Shown here: positions 30,123 to 37,623 of the stretch, one piece after another | Layout of the letters: the number at the start of each line of letters is the position of its first letter | Position numbering within the stretch: the first letter of the stretch is position 1 | Source of the DNA: Myxococcales bacterium | Lineage (GTDB): Bacteria; Myxococcota_A; Polyangia; Polyangiales; Polyangiaceae | DNA: 41,455 nt | Assembly: GCA_013297655.1 (NCBI GenBank) | Contig: JAAFHV010000053.1 | Coordinates: 1-41,455, forward strand | Direction of reading: 5' to 3' | Position numbers and translations under genes: made by a program | Notes under the pieces: generated by a model | The model's input: only the letters and a program-made list of their open reading frames with translations | Told to the model about the DNA's origin: nothing | Databases searched by the model: none

Positions 30123-31985
30123 TCAGCGGCACGACTCGCATGTGCGAAGGTCGAGGACGGGAGGGTCGACCGTGTTCGCGACCGACTTTTTTGCCAACTC
30201 GCGCACGAATGGCCACGGCATCTTGTCCGCGGTGGCAAGTTTGCCTTGGGCGTCGACTTTCGGGCGCGCGGAGAGAAGGATCGCATCGGGGCCGTCGGCA
30301 GGATCTCCAGTGTACCTGCCACCAATCAGCTCGCCGTCGCGGTCGAGCGCGAGCTCCGCCTTATAGACCATCGTGACTGGCACGAGACCGACGCGGCGGT
30401 ATTCACTGCGGTCCTTTCCGCTCGGCTCGAGCACGCTCGCTCGTCGATACGGGAGCGTCGTCGAGCTCAGCAGCAGTTCGATCCGCACATCGACGATGCG
30501 TTCCACTCTTTCGTTCAACACCTTGGCGCGAGGGGTATCGGCGACCGGTCGAGGCGGACCTAGGACCGAGACCGTAGCGCCAGCGACCGCGTAGTACTGC
30601 TTCGCGATCGTGGGGAGTGCGTCGATGAGAAACGAGGTCCGTGCGATACCGAGCCGGTTCGCGAGGGCGAGCACCAGCACTGCCGGGTTCATACTGCACG
30701 TGGCGCCGGAGTCGAAAGCGACCGTTCCGCAATACTCGCCTATCCCGAGCTCGAACTCTGTCTCGTAGTAGGCGACCGAGAGGAGCGACTTGACGTCGTT
30801 CGGATGAAATCGAACCTTGTGCCCTTCCACGCTGACGACGTCGACGACCCGGTACGGCTCGGGCTCGACGAGGGACGCGTTTGCAATCCCGTTGCACCTC
30901 CCGCTCCAGTACCGTGGATGTCCGTTGTGGGAATGCGAGAGCCCTTGCTTGGTGGCCGGGAAATCGAAGTGGCCGAGTGCGATATCGACCTTCTCGGTCG
31001 GAGCCAACGTGAACAACCGCTCGCGCGCGGCGACATCCCCACCCTCCGCGGCGGCTACCCATGCACGTGCCTCAGCTTCTGTCGGCGCCGAAAAGCCGGT
31101 GAGGGTGCGAAGCCCGAGAGTAACCGACCCCTCGCTCCATCTTCCCGCTTCTCCCCCGTACCACGAGGGGAAGAAGCTCGACGACCAAGGGGTCGCCATC
31201 GGCTCCAAACGCCTTCCGAGAAGCCCCAACTTCTCGAGCTCGTCCAGGCGGCTGACCAGTTTCCCGTTAGGTAGATCGTCGTGCGGGATAGCGGCCGGAT
31301 CTCCGGCGAGCGTCGTGCCAACCGGCTCGAGCACCCGTGGAACGACGGCGGCAAAAGTGTCAGGCATTCCGACGCGCGCGGCGATCGCGAGGGTGAGCCA
31401 CGCGCACGCCAATGCGAGAACGCGCCGCTGCGTCGGCTCATTCTCGTCGAGTTGCGGCCTCCTCGCACGAAGCAGGGACGTGACGACCGCGACTGGCGCG
31501 ACCACGAAGAGGACTTCATTGGCGAGCGTGAGCAAACCGAAGTAGCCGAGGAACTCCGTGAGTCCGACTGGGCAGGCGGGCAAGAGCTTCCAAGGCGATG
31601 CAATTCGCGCAAAAGAGAAGGGGGCGAAGAGCGCGACCCCAACCTCCCCTTGAGTGAACACGTCGAGCAGGCCATGGGCCGCCGCCGACGCAAAAAAGAA
31701 CAAGAAGATTCGTTTGCGATGAGGGGACGTTCTCGCGAGGCCGCGAGCCACGAAGAGCGTAGCGAGTGCCGCGACCACCAGCGCGACGAGAAGCGAGTGG
31801 GAAAGCCCCCGATGTCCGAGCGGCTCGGGCGCGCGAACCTCGAGCGCGTACGTGATGACGTCCAAGTCTGGGAGACAACCGCAAAGCGCGCCGACGAGGG
31901 CCGCGCGCCGCCCGTATCCCTTCGGGAAGGCGAACGCCCGCGCAGCCACGAGCGGCAGGACGGCGTGAACGAAGAGGGATGCCAC
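30123..31985 (-). CDS. YdjM-like membrane hydrolase fused to a transglutaminase-elicitor-like domain
   Basis: 620 aa. Residues about 1-215 are a membrane domain of the YdjM/LexA-binding hydrolase family (metal-dependent). Its motifs are CLPDLDVITYAL, GHRGLSHSLLVAL and AHGLLDVFTQG, then several TMs. The second half (about 320-600) resembles the transglutaminase elicitor domain: HPRYWSGRCNGIANASLVEPEP, VRFHPNDVKSLLSVAYYE, and NPAVLVLALANRLGIARTSFLIDA. The Cys of SGRCNG fits the nucleophile. The segment that is usually NPGxFH here reads NPAVLV, so a conserved His may be missing. The frame is continuous and no internal start is needed. The cellular target is unknown. The gene ends in a long shared terminator. 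Confidence 0.7.
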   Translation of the reverse strand: MASLFVHAVLPLVAARAFAFPKGYGRRAALVGALCGCLPDLDVITYALEVRAPEPLGHRGLSHSLLVALVVAALATLFVARGLARTSPHRKRIFLFFFASAAAHGLLDVFTQGEVGVALFAPFSFARIASPWKLLPACPVGLTEFLGYFGLLTLANEVLFVVAPVAVVTSLLRARRPQLDENEPTQRRVLALACAWLTLAIAARVGMPDTFAAVVPRVLEPVGTTLAGDPAAIPHDDLPNGKLVSRLDELEKLGLLGRRLEPMATPWSSSFFPSWYGGEAGRWSEGSVTLGLRTLTGFSAPTEAEARAWVAAAEGGDVAARERLFTLAPTEKVDIALGHFDFPATKQGLSHSHNGHPRYWSGRCNGIANASLVEPEPYRVVDVVSVEGHKVRFHPNDVKSLLSVAYYETEFELGIGEYCGTVAFDSGATCSMNPAVLVLALANRLGIARTSFLIDALPTIAKQYYAVAGATVSVLGPPRPVADTPRAKVLNERVERIVDVRIELLLSSTTLPYRRASVLEPSGKDRSEYRRVGLVPVTMVYKAELALDRDGELIGGRYTGDPADGPDAILLSARPKVDAQGKLATADKMPWPFVRELAKKSVANTVDPPVLDLRTCESCR

Positions 31986-32526
31986 GGGTTAGCGGAAAGT
32001 CCTCATCGTGAGCGTGACACAAATCCAGTGCCGCGCGAAATCACCAGCCGCGAACGTGCCGTCGTCCGCGCCTCGGCACTGCGCCGCCGTCGGCGCCGAG
32101 ACGCGGGCGCAAGAAAGAGCCCTGCCTGATTTCGTACCGTCACGCTGGGAACCTTCGCCCTCCGCAGGCGGAACCGTCCGAAAGCAAACATGCCCATCTC
32201 GCGACTATTCGAGGTCGGGCGGGGTCGGCCGTGGCACGACGCGCAGCCGCGGGGCCGGCGTTCCACGCACACGGTACGAATCCACTGCCACCGGATCGGC
32301 TGGTGCCCACTGGTGAATCCATTCGGATCCGGCGTTTTTTGCCTACATGAGCCGCCATTGGCGACGTTTATGCGAAAAACTTGAATGATTTCAGCGCGGG
32401 CGTAGGCTTGTAGCGGGCTCTACGGCGCGGGATTTCGTTGGCACGAGACGTGGATATAGGTTGTTCGTCGGGCGCTTTCGCTTCGACACCTCCACCGCGA
32501 AAACGCACTCGGAGAGGCCCACATCA
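31986..32526. other. 541-bp divergent spacer before the Flp pilin genes
   Basis: No gene is seen. It separates the minus-strand fusion gene from the plus-strand Tad block. It holds a terminator-like hairpin with a T6 tract (32291-32350) and a TTGGCAC element at 32438, either of which could be part of a pilin leader. Confidence 0.5.
32291..32350 (+). terminator. Terminator-like hairpin with T6, no gene upstream
   Basis: CCGGATC (32291-32297) pairs with GATCCGG (32336-32342) across a 38-nt loop, and CG plus six T follow directly. No plus-strand gene lies upstream in the preceding 300 bp. This suggests a short leader or small RNA, or an attenuator; a chance match is possible. Confidence 0.35.
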
Positions 32527-32694
32527 ATGTCGAACCGAACCGCTCGAAACCGCCGCGCCGCCGTCCTCGTCGAGTACGCGTTGCTGCTGACCTTTGTAGC
32601 GATTCCGACCATGATGGGGATCGCTGCCGGGGGCATCCGAATGCTGCAGAGCTATCGGAATTCGCGAAGTATGATTCTGGCTCCCACGCCGTAA
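32527..32694 (+). CDS. Flp-like small prepilin, divergent copy
   Basis: 55 aa. The hydrophobic core RRAAVLVEYALLLTFVAIP has the Glu-Tyr pair of type IVb (Flp) pilins, and the size is typical. The position before cleavage is Ala, not the usual Gly, if it is aligned with the two neighbours (A/AVLVEY against G/ASMVEY). The C-terminal half (MLQSYRNSRSMILAPTP) is unlike theirs. ATG 32527 is chosen because the positively charged leader MSNRTARNRR starts there. It may be a minor pilin, or a copy that has drifted. Confidence 0.7.
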   Translation: MSNRTARNRRAAVLVEYALLLTFVAIPTMMGIAAGGIRMLQSYRNSRSMILAPTP

Positions 32695-32752
32695 CGGCAC
32701 GGGAGCGTCCGTCTCGAACTCACTCACACACAACCCGCTCGGAGTCTACACC

Positions 32753-32908
32753 ATGAAGAAGCTCACCATTCGCAACAAGTCCCGCGGCGCCTCGATGGTC
32801 GAGTACGCGCTTCTCCTCGTCGCCGTCCTCCTCCTCGCGGCTGCCGCGATCAAGTCGATCGGCCCCAAGGTCTCGGCCGCTGGTACGAACACCGCCGGTC
32901 AGTTCTGA
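32753..32908 (+). CDS. flp: Flp-type pilin 1
   Basis: 51 aa. The short basic leader MKKLTIRNKSRG is cut by a prepilin peptidase after Gly. The mature start ASMVEYALLLVAVLLL has the diagnostic Glu at +5 followed by Tyr, and the protein ends AAGTNTAGQF. Flp pilins polymerise into the thin bundled fibres of the Tad (tight adherence) system. It is nearly identical in its core to the pilin at 32995. A strong hairpin follows at 32934 and may protect or limit this transcript. Confidence 0.88.
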   Translation: MKKLTIRNKSRGASMVEYALLLVAVLLLAAAAIKSIGPKVSAAGTNTAGQF

Positions 32909-32933
32909 TCCGACCGGACCGAGCGTGGGTAGG

Positions 32934-32958
32934 CCTGCCCTGCATCGTGCAGGGCAGG
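32934..32958 (+). promoter_or_regulatory. Perfect 11-bp hairpin between two Flp pilin genes
   Basis: CCTGCCCTGCA (32934-32944), loop TCG, then TGCAGGGCAGG (32948-32958). It lies 25 bp after pilin 1 and 36 bp before pilin 2. With no T-tract, it is more likely an RNA stability or processing element than a terminator. Confidence 0.6.
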
Positions 32959-32994
32959 ACCCGCACGGTCCTACCTTACGCCGAGGAGTCGAAG

Positions 32995-33153
32995 ATGACG
33001 TCCCGAACCATGACTCGCCTCCGGAAACGCGGTGCCTCGATGGTCGAGTACGCGCTCCTCCTCGTAGCGGTTCTGCTGCTCGCAGCTGCTGCCATGAAGT
33101 CAATCGGCCCGAAAGTCGGGCAGGCGGGCACAAACACGGCCGGACAGTTCTGA
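32995..33153 (+). CDS. flp: Flp-type pilin 2
   Basis: 52 aa. The leader MTSRTMTRLRKRG is followed by the mature start ASMVEYALLLVAVLLLAAAA, with Glu at +5. The end KSIGPKVGQAGTNTAGQF is almost the same as pilin 1. GAGGAG precedes ATG 32995. It is a tandem duplicate; one copy may be the main subunit and the other a variant. The cognate peptidase TadV follows 48 bp later. Confidence 0.88.
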   Translation: MTSRTMTRLRKRGASMVEYALLLVAVLLLAAAAMKSIGPKVGQAGTNTAGQF

Positions 33154-33201
33154 GCGCGGCGGTGACGCTTCATCGCCAGAGCGAGCTCAGCTAGCTATAA
33201 A

Positions 33202-33747
33202 ATGATGCCCTTTCTCATCGCCGCAGTGGTCATGTGCTTCCTCGCGGCGATTTTTGATTGGAAAACTGGGCAAATTCCAAACTGGGTTGTCCTCCCGGCG
33301 CTCGTCGTGGCCCCGCTCGCCCACGGCGTCGCGGCATCTGCCAGGGGCCTGGCGGGAGACGAATCGGCCTGGGAGGCTGGTACCTCGGTCGCCGGAGCGA
33401 TGGTCACGGGGCTCGTCCCCATGCTCCTCTATCGACAGAACGCTATCGGTGGGGGAGACCTGAAGCTACTCGCCGCCGTCGGCGCCTTGTGTCAGCCGTC
33501 ACTCGGGCTCGAGGTAGAGCTTTACGGCTTCTTGGCCGCCCTGGTGATCGCCCCCGCCAAGCTGGCGTACGAGGGCAAGCTGTTCAGGACATTCAAGAAC
33601 ACGTTCATGATTGCGGCGAACGCGGTTCTTCCGAAAGAGAAACACCGCGAGGTCGAAGCGGAAGCGATGACCTGGTTCCGCCTCGGTCCATGCATTTTTA
33701 TAGGGGCGCTAGTCACAGTCGCCTTCCACTGGGGAAGTAAGCCATGA
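33202..33747 (+). CDS. tadV: Prepilin peptidase TadV/CpaA (A24 family)
   Basis: 181 aa, an integral-membrane aspartyl protease that removes the leader of Flp pilins and TadE/TadF-like pseudopilins. The two catalytic Asp motifs are present: FDWKTGQIPNWVV (Asp at about 19) and the GGGDLKLLAAVGAL box. Hydrophobic segments surround them. It lacks the N-terminal methyltransferase domain of PilD, as is usual in Tad systems. ATG 33202 has no strong ribosome-binding site and may rely on the pilin transcript. It overlaps tadE by ATGA. Confidence 0.9.
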   Translation: MMPFLIAAVVMCFLAAIFDWKTGQIPNWVVLPALVVAPLAHGVAASARGLAGDESAWEAGTSVAGAMVTGLVPMLLYRQNAIGGGDLKLLAAVGALCQPSLGLEVELYGFLAALVIAPAKLAYEGKLFRTFKNTFMIAANAVLPKEKHREVEAEAMTWFRLGPCIFIGALVTVAFHWGSKP

Positions 33748-34256
33748 ATCAGAGCACCGTGGCTCGCCGAAAAATCAGGGGAGCGGGTCGAAGGGGAGCG
33801 GTCCTCGCCGAGTTCGTCATAGCGGTGGTCCCACTGCTTATGACGTTTTTCGGTTTCCTACAGATCACCAAGTTTTTCAGCGCGGGCTTTGGCGTGCGAC
33901 ACGCGGCTATCGTGGCTGTTCGGGCCGCAGCCGTGTACTCGAACCGCGCCAACAACAACCCCGGCGCCGAAGGTGACGGCGCTACTCAGGCTCGACAGGC
34001 GGCAGGTGCCGCGCTCGCCCCGTGGATTGCCGACGGCTCCATCTCGAGCGTCAATGTCGACATCGAGGATCGCTCGTCGCGCAATGACCCCTACGGACCA
34101 GTACAAGTGCAGGTCAGCGCCACGTACAACTGCCGTGTCCCGATGGTCGGTCGCCTCTTTTGCAGCGGCGGACGAAAGACCATCTCCACGCGCAACATGG
34201 CTGGATTCTCAGCCCAGATGCCTCACCAAGGTGCGAAATACGAGGTGTCCCAGTGA
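33744..34256 (+). CDS. tadE: TadE-like minor pseudopilin
   Basis: 170 aa. The leader MNQSTVARRKIRGAGRRG is followed by AVLAEFVIAVVPLLMTFFGF, with Glu at +5 of the presumed cleavage after Gly. The single N-terminal helix is followed by a periplasmic domain (VNVDIEDRSSRNDPYGPVQV). TadE proteins help Flp fibre assembly. ATGA and GTGA overlaps with its neighbours tie it to tadV and the TadG-like gene. Confidence 0.85.
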   Translation: MNQSTVARRKIRGAGRRGAVLAEFVIAVVPLLMTFFGFLQITKFFSAGFGVRHAAIVAVRAAAVYSNRANNNPGAEGDGATQARQAAGAALAPWIADGSISSVNVDIEDRSSRNDPYGPVQVQVSATYNCRVPMVGRLFCSGGRKTISTRNMAGFSAQMPHQGAKYEVSQ

Positions 34257-35689
34257 GCTCTCAAGCGGCGACCGCTGAACGGCCTGGCCTCCTGAGCGAT
34301 CAGCGAGGGGCGATTATGGTCATGGGCCTCTTCATGGCGACCATGCTCATCGGCGCGATGTGGTTCATGAAGGGGATCGGCGACGCAGTGGTCTTCCGTG
34401 ACCGCATGCAAGAGGCGGCCGACCACGAGGTCTTCAGCTCCGCTGCCGTTCATGCGCGCGGGATGAACCTCATCTCCGTAATCAACCTGGTCATGTACGC
34501 CCTGACGGTCATCCACGTCGTCATTGCCGTTCTCAAGAACGCAGCACTGCTGTGCATTCCGACTCCCGCGATCAAGTTTTGCCTCGCTGCGTGGAAGTTC
34601 CTGCGAACCGTCCTCCGAGCGTACGACACGGGCATGAAAGTCGTCCTCCCCGCCTTGAGCGCGATCGGGACAGGGGCCGCCGTTTTGATGCCGTGGGGCG
34701 GCTCCGGTGCGGCGATGACGGTCGGACAAGATTACCAGTCTATGGGAGTCGCGGTCGGGCCCTCCAACATCCCCGGAGGTTCCATCTCTCTTCCCCTCGG
34801 CAACCTCTTCGGCGGCAAGAAGCCCCCGTCGGGCTCGGGCTCGCAAGCGGGACCACTGGCTCGCAGCGGCTCCGCCGCGACGAAGGGGAATCAGGCATCG
34901 TTCTCGGCTGACCTCAAGCTCGGTCTGCCCGTGACCCTTGCCGAGAACAAAGAGCTCTGCGACCGCGCAATCGGGAAGGTTGCCGACTTGGTGCCGGGCC
35001 CCTTCGGTCTGCTCATCAAGTTCATAGGCGACGCCGCCGACGACTGCGATGGCTTCCCTTGGGAGAACAAGATCGTCGGGTGGAAGAAGTGGTACGGACC
35101 GGCCGAGAACGGCAACGATTGGCTGCAAGTCTGGAGTTTTTCGTTCCCGGAGAAGTATGACGAAGGCCTCGCCGAGAGTCGGGTGGCTCTCGCTCTCGGT
35201 GGCTCTCGCGGGCCGCGCGCCTCTGCAGCCCTCAAGGCCAGCACGGTGTCGCCGCCTACCTACTTCGCGCAGGCTGAGTTCTACTTCGACTGCGAAAAGG
35301 GGTGGAAAGACGCTTCGTGCAACGGCGACGAGACCGAAGCTACTTTCAGCATGAGGTGGCGTGCGCGTCTCCGCTCCGTCAAGAGCCCCAACTTCCTGGG
35401 CATGATCTTGGGGGCACTCGGTGATGGCTTGGTCGGAGGGCTCGTAGACTTCGCTCTCGATGCCGGAGCAGACCGGCTAAAGGGGACCAAGATATTCCGC
35501 GACGCTTCTGCCGTGCTTGCGAGAGCGGGGCGCGGTCTAAGTATCCCCGGTGCGGGACGTCAAGGTGCAGACGTGCTCGGCAACATTCTCGACGACGGGA
35601 AGGACGCCATCGGGGATGCCGTCAAGGGCGCAATCGGTGACGCGATCGGCAGCCCGACCGGATCGAACATGCCCACTGTGCTCCACTGA
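34253..35689 (+). CDS. TadG-like protein
   Basis: 478 aa. LLSDQRGAIMVMGLFMATMLIGAMWFMKGI resembles the TadG N-terminal helix, and VVFRDRMQEAADHEVFSSAAVHARGMN the segment after it. The Glu+5 of true pseudopilins is absent (AIMVMG), as is normal for TadG. The rest is a large periplasmic region with Gly-rich parts (about 195-230) and four or so cysteines; I see no von Willebrand type A motif. GTG 34253 overlaps the tadE stop (GTGA) and is the natural coupled start. Confidence 0.75.
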   Translation: MSSQAATAERPGLLSDQRGAIMVMGLFMATMLIGAMWFMKGIGDAVVFRDRMQEAADHEVFSSAAVHARGMNLISVINLVMYALTVIHVVIAVLKNAALLCIPTPAIKFCLAAWKFLRTVLRAYDTGMKVVLPALSAIGTGAAVLMPWGGSGAAMTVGQDYQSMGVAVGPSNIPGGSISLPLGNLFGGKKPPSGSGSQAGPLARSGSAATKGNQASFSADLKLGLPVTLAENKELCDRAIGKVADLVPGPFGLLIKFIGDAADDCDGFPWENKIVGWKKWYGPAENGNDWLQVWSFSFPEKYDEGLAESRVALALGGSRGPRASAALKASTVSPPTYFAQAEFYFDCEKGWKDASCNGDETEATFSMRWRARLRSVKSPNFLGMILGALGDGLVGGLVDFALDAGADRLKGTKIFRDASAVLARAGRGLSIPGAGRQGADVLGNILDDGKDAIGDAVKGAIGDAIGSPTGSNMPTVLH

Positions 35690-35700
35690 AAGAACTAAAG

Positions 35701-36207
35701 ATGAAGAAGCTCATTCGTTCTCGTGGTGCAGCGATGGTGGAGGCAGCCGTCGTACTCCCCGTGATGGTCTCGTTCCTCGCCATTATCGGCATTATGAAGA
35801 ACGGACACGATCGCAAGCTCCAGCTGAATCAACAAATCCGCTCTCAGGTGTTGGACTACGCATCGCACAACTGCAAGTCGCAGACTATCCAGTACACCGG
35901 TAACGGCCAGTCGACAGGGACGGGCGTGAACACTGGTGGGGCGAGCTCGAGCAACGGTACCGCTCAGGGCGGCCTGAACCAGGTTGGAAGCCCCTCCGTG
36001 TCCGGAATCATGAACAAGACCGAAGTGAACTATTCGGAGACTTCAGTGAGCAGCGTTCGAAGCGGCATCAAGGGCCGCGCTGGTCTCACGCTCCGGCTGA
36101 ATGGCGCGAAGTCGGTCGTCGTCTGCAACGAAGAGCCGCAAGACGGCGACTTCAGTGGCATCCTGAGCTACGCAAGCGGACAAATCGGCACTCTCACTCG
36201 ACGATAG
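35701..36207 (+). CDS. TadE-like minor pseudopilin 2
   Basis: 168 aa. It has the short leader MKKLIRSRG, and the mature start AAMVEAAVVLPVMVSFLAII has Glu at +5. The periplasmic part is Ser/Gly/Asn-rich (about 68-105) and then becomes a beta-rich C-terminus with one Cys pair (HNCKSQ and VVCNEEP). It resembles TadE/TadF minor pilins by architecture. It follows the TadG-like gene by 11 bp. Confidence 0.75.
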   Translation: MKKLIRSRGAAMVEAAVVLPVMVSFLAIIGIMKNGHDRKLQLNQQIRSQVLDYASHNCKSQTIQYTGNGQSTGTGVNTGGASSSNGTAQGGLNQVGSPSVSGIMNKTEVNYSETSVSSVRSGIKGRAGLTLRLNGAKSVVVCNEEPQDGDFSGILSYASGQIGTLTRR

Positions 36208-36227
36208 TCACGAACACGGAGCCTCCG

Positions 36228-37220
36228 ATGCTACCCATTCTCCTCCAGGGTTGGAAAAAGGCTGCTGCCAGCAGCCCCACCGCGCGCAAAGTCACCGGCG
36301 GCCTTCGCGTCGCTGCTTGGCTCTCCGTCGTCGGTATCATCGGGCTCGTAGCAGTGGGCCGCTCGGCCCGCGCCGACGTGAAGAGCAGCTCGCTCAGCTT
36401 CGGGCGCGAGCTCAACCAGCTCATCGACCAAGACGGCACTACGGACAGCATCCATCTCAAGCTGAACGGCCAGTCGATTCATCTTCGACAGGACATTCAG
36501 ACCAAGACGGTTCACGAGGTTATCGCCGAATACGAGTCGTTCTGCCTCAAGAACCCGAGCGCGTTCAACGAGCTCTGGGCCAAGGCACCCTTCAGCGTTC
36601 CGGAGATGCCCACGCCGAACAACCTGCCGCCCGGCCTCGAAGCAGGCGTAGTGAAGGCCGAAGCCGACACCGAGGGGATGCTCATTTGCATCACCAAGGG
36701 CAGCAAGTCCAAGAAGGGCATCATGGAGGCGCTCACTGGCTTCGACGAGACCCAAGATCTCGGAGCGATCGGCCGCTTGCGCTACGTGTACGTGAAGCAG
36801 GCTGGTCAGGCGGGGCGCTCCAAGGTGATGGCGGTCTGGACCGACGACTCGTTCAATATCGGGCAAATCGCGCTCGAGGACGGGAGCGAGGCGCCCGGCG
36901 TCGACACCCAACTTCCGCGGCCCGAGGGCGCTCGCCGCGTCGTGAACGCGGAGGTCGTCGGCACTCCCTATGGCGTGCGCGTGTACGAGGTGAAGCAGAC
37001 CAAGGAAGAAGTCGCTGCCTTCTACGATTCGTGGGCGAAGTCGCACGACTTCCGGTCTATCGGCGGCGAAGTCGACCCTTCTCAAAAGCTCCGTGGATAC
37101 TTCCGCGGCGGCTCGCAGGTCATGATCGGCGTGTACACCAACCCCGACGGAAAGACGTACGCGTCCATCTCCGAGCTGTGGCCCAAGAACGGCAACGTTG
37201 CTCAAAAGGAGATCCCGTGA
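36228..37220 (+). CDS. Unrecognised exported protein of the Tad block
   Basis: 330 aa, no family I can name. A single hydrophobic helix (about 27-48, GLRVAAWLSVVGIIGLVAVG) looks like an uncleaved or cleaved signal. The mature part is soluble: SFGRELNQLIDQDGTTDSIHLKLNGQSIHL, and later TKEEVAAFYDSWAKSHDFRSIGGEV. Residues about 215-300 read like a small alpha/beta sensor-like module, but this is a guess. The gene follows the second TadE-like gene by 20 bp and overlaps the Cys-rich gene by GTGA, so a pilus-related envelope role is likely. Confidence 0.7.
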   Translation: MLPILLQGWKKAAASSPTARKVTGGLRVAAWLSVVGIIGLVAVGRSARADVKSSSLSFGRELNQLIDQDGTTDSIHLKLNGQSIHLRQDIQTKTVHEVIAEYESFCLKNPSAFNELWAKAPFSVPEMPTPNNLPPGLEAGVVKAEADTEGMLICITKGSKSKKGIMEALTGFDETQDLGAIGRLRYVYVKQAGQAGRSKVMAVWTDDSFNIGQIALEDGSEAPGVDTQLPRPEGARRVVNAEVVGTPYGVRVYEVKQTKEEVAAFYDSWAKSHDFRSIGGEVDPSQKLRGYFRGGSQVMIGVYTNPDGKTYASISELWPKNGNVAQKEIP

Positions 37221-37573
37221 GGCGTCGGGTCGTCGTCGCCGGAGTCATCTGCGCGTTGGTCGCCGCCGTCGGTCCGACGGGGGGCGCGCCGGCGAAGGCT
37301 ACCGGGCAAGATGCGGTCTGCGCCGACCGTTGCGAAGGGGTGAGAGACCTCTGCAACGTGAAATGCCAAGAGCCTCCCAAGGACGCAAAGAAGCCCGCGG
37401 AGTCGACGCAGGAGTGCGTGAAGACGTGCAACGTCGACCCGAAGCACGAGTCGATCGCTTCGTGGACGCCGAAAGAGACGGCTTGCATCCAAGCTTGCGT
37501 CCGGAAGCTCAAGCCCTGCATGCAGACCTGCCGCACGCAATATCGCTCCTGCCTTTCGCACTGCCAAAACTGA
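37217..37573 (+). CDS. Secreted protein of six CX3C pairs
   Basis: 118 aa. The signal peptide MRRRVVVAGVICALVAAVGP contains one Cys. The mature chain has 12 cysteines, every one in a C-x3-C pair: CADRC, CNVKC, CVKTC, CIQAC, CMQTC and CLSHC, with 6-residue spacing inside the first and last clusters. This twin-CX3C geometry suits disulfide-locked helical hairpins, as in small Tim-type chaperones, but no homology is claimed. GTG 37217 overlaps the preceding stop (GTGA). It ends the Tad block, 51 bp before the kinase gene. Confidence 0.75.
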   Translation: MRRRVVVAGVICALVAAVGPTGGAPAKATGQDAVCADRCEGVRDLCNVKCQEPPKDAKKPAESTQECVKTCNVDPKHESIASWTPKETACIQACVRKLKPCMQTCRTQYRSCLSHCQN

Positions 37574-37623
37574 GGCGCTTGCCGCTCGTTGAATTCGACT
37601 GACGGGCGGGCTAGGCTTCGAAC

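Noticed and set aside
32438-32456. Sigma54 promoter before the pilin genes (TTGGCACGAGACGTGGA)
   Set aside because: The -24 part TGGCACG is good but the -12 part is GTGGA instead of TTGC(A/T), and its essential GC is missing; too weak to list as a site.
31986-32526. Small coding genes in the spacer before the Flp pilins
   Set aside because: Short frames on both strands have no ribosome-binding site, signal sequence or plausible composition.
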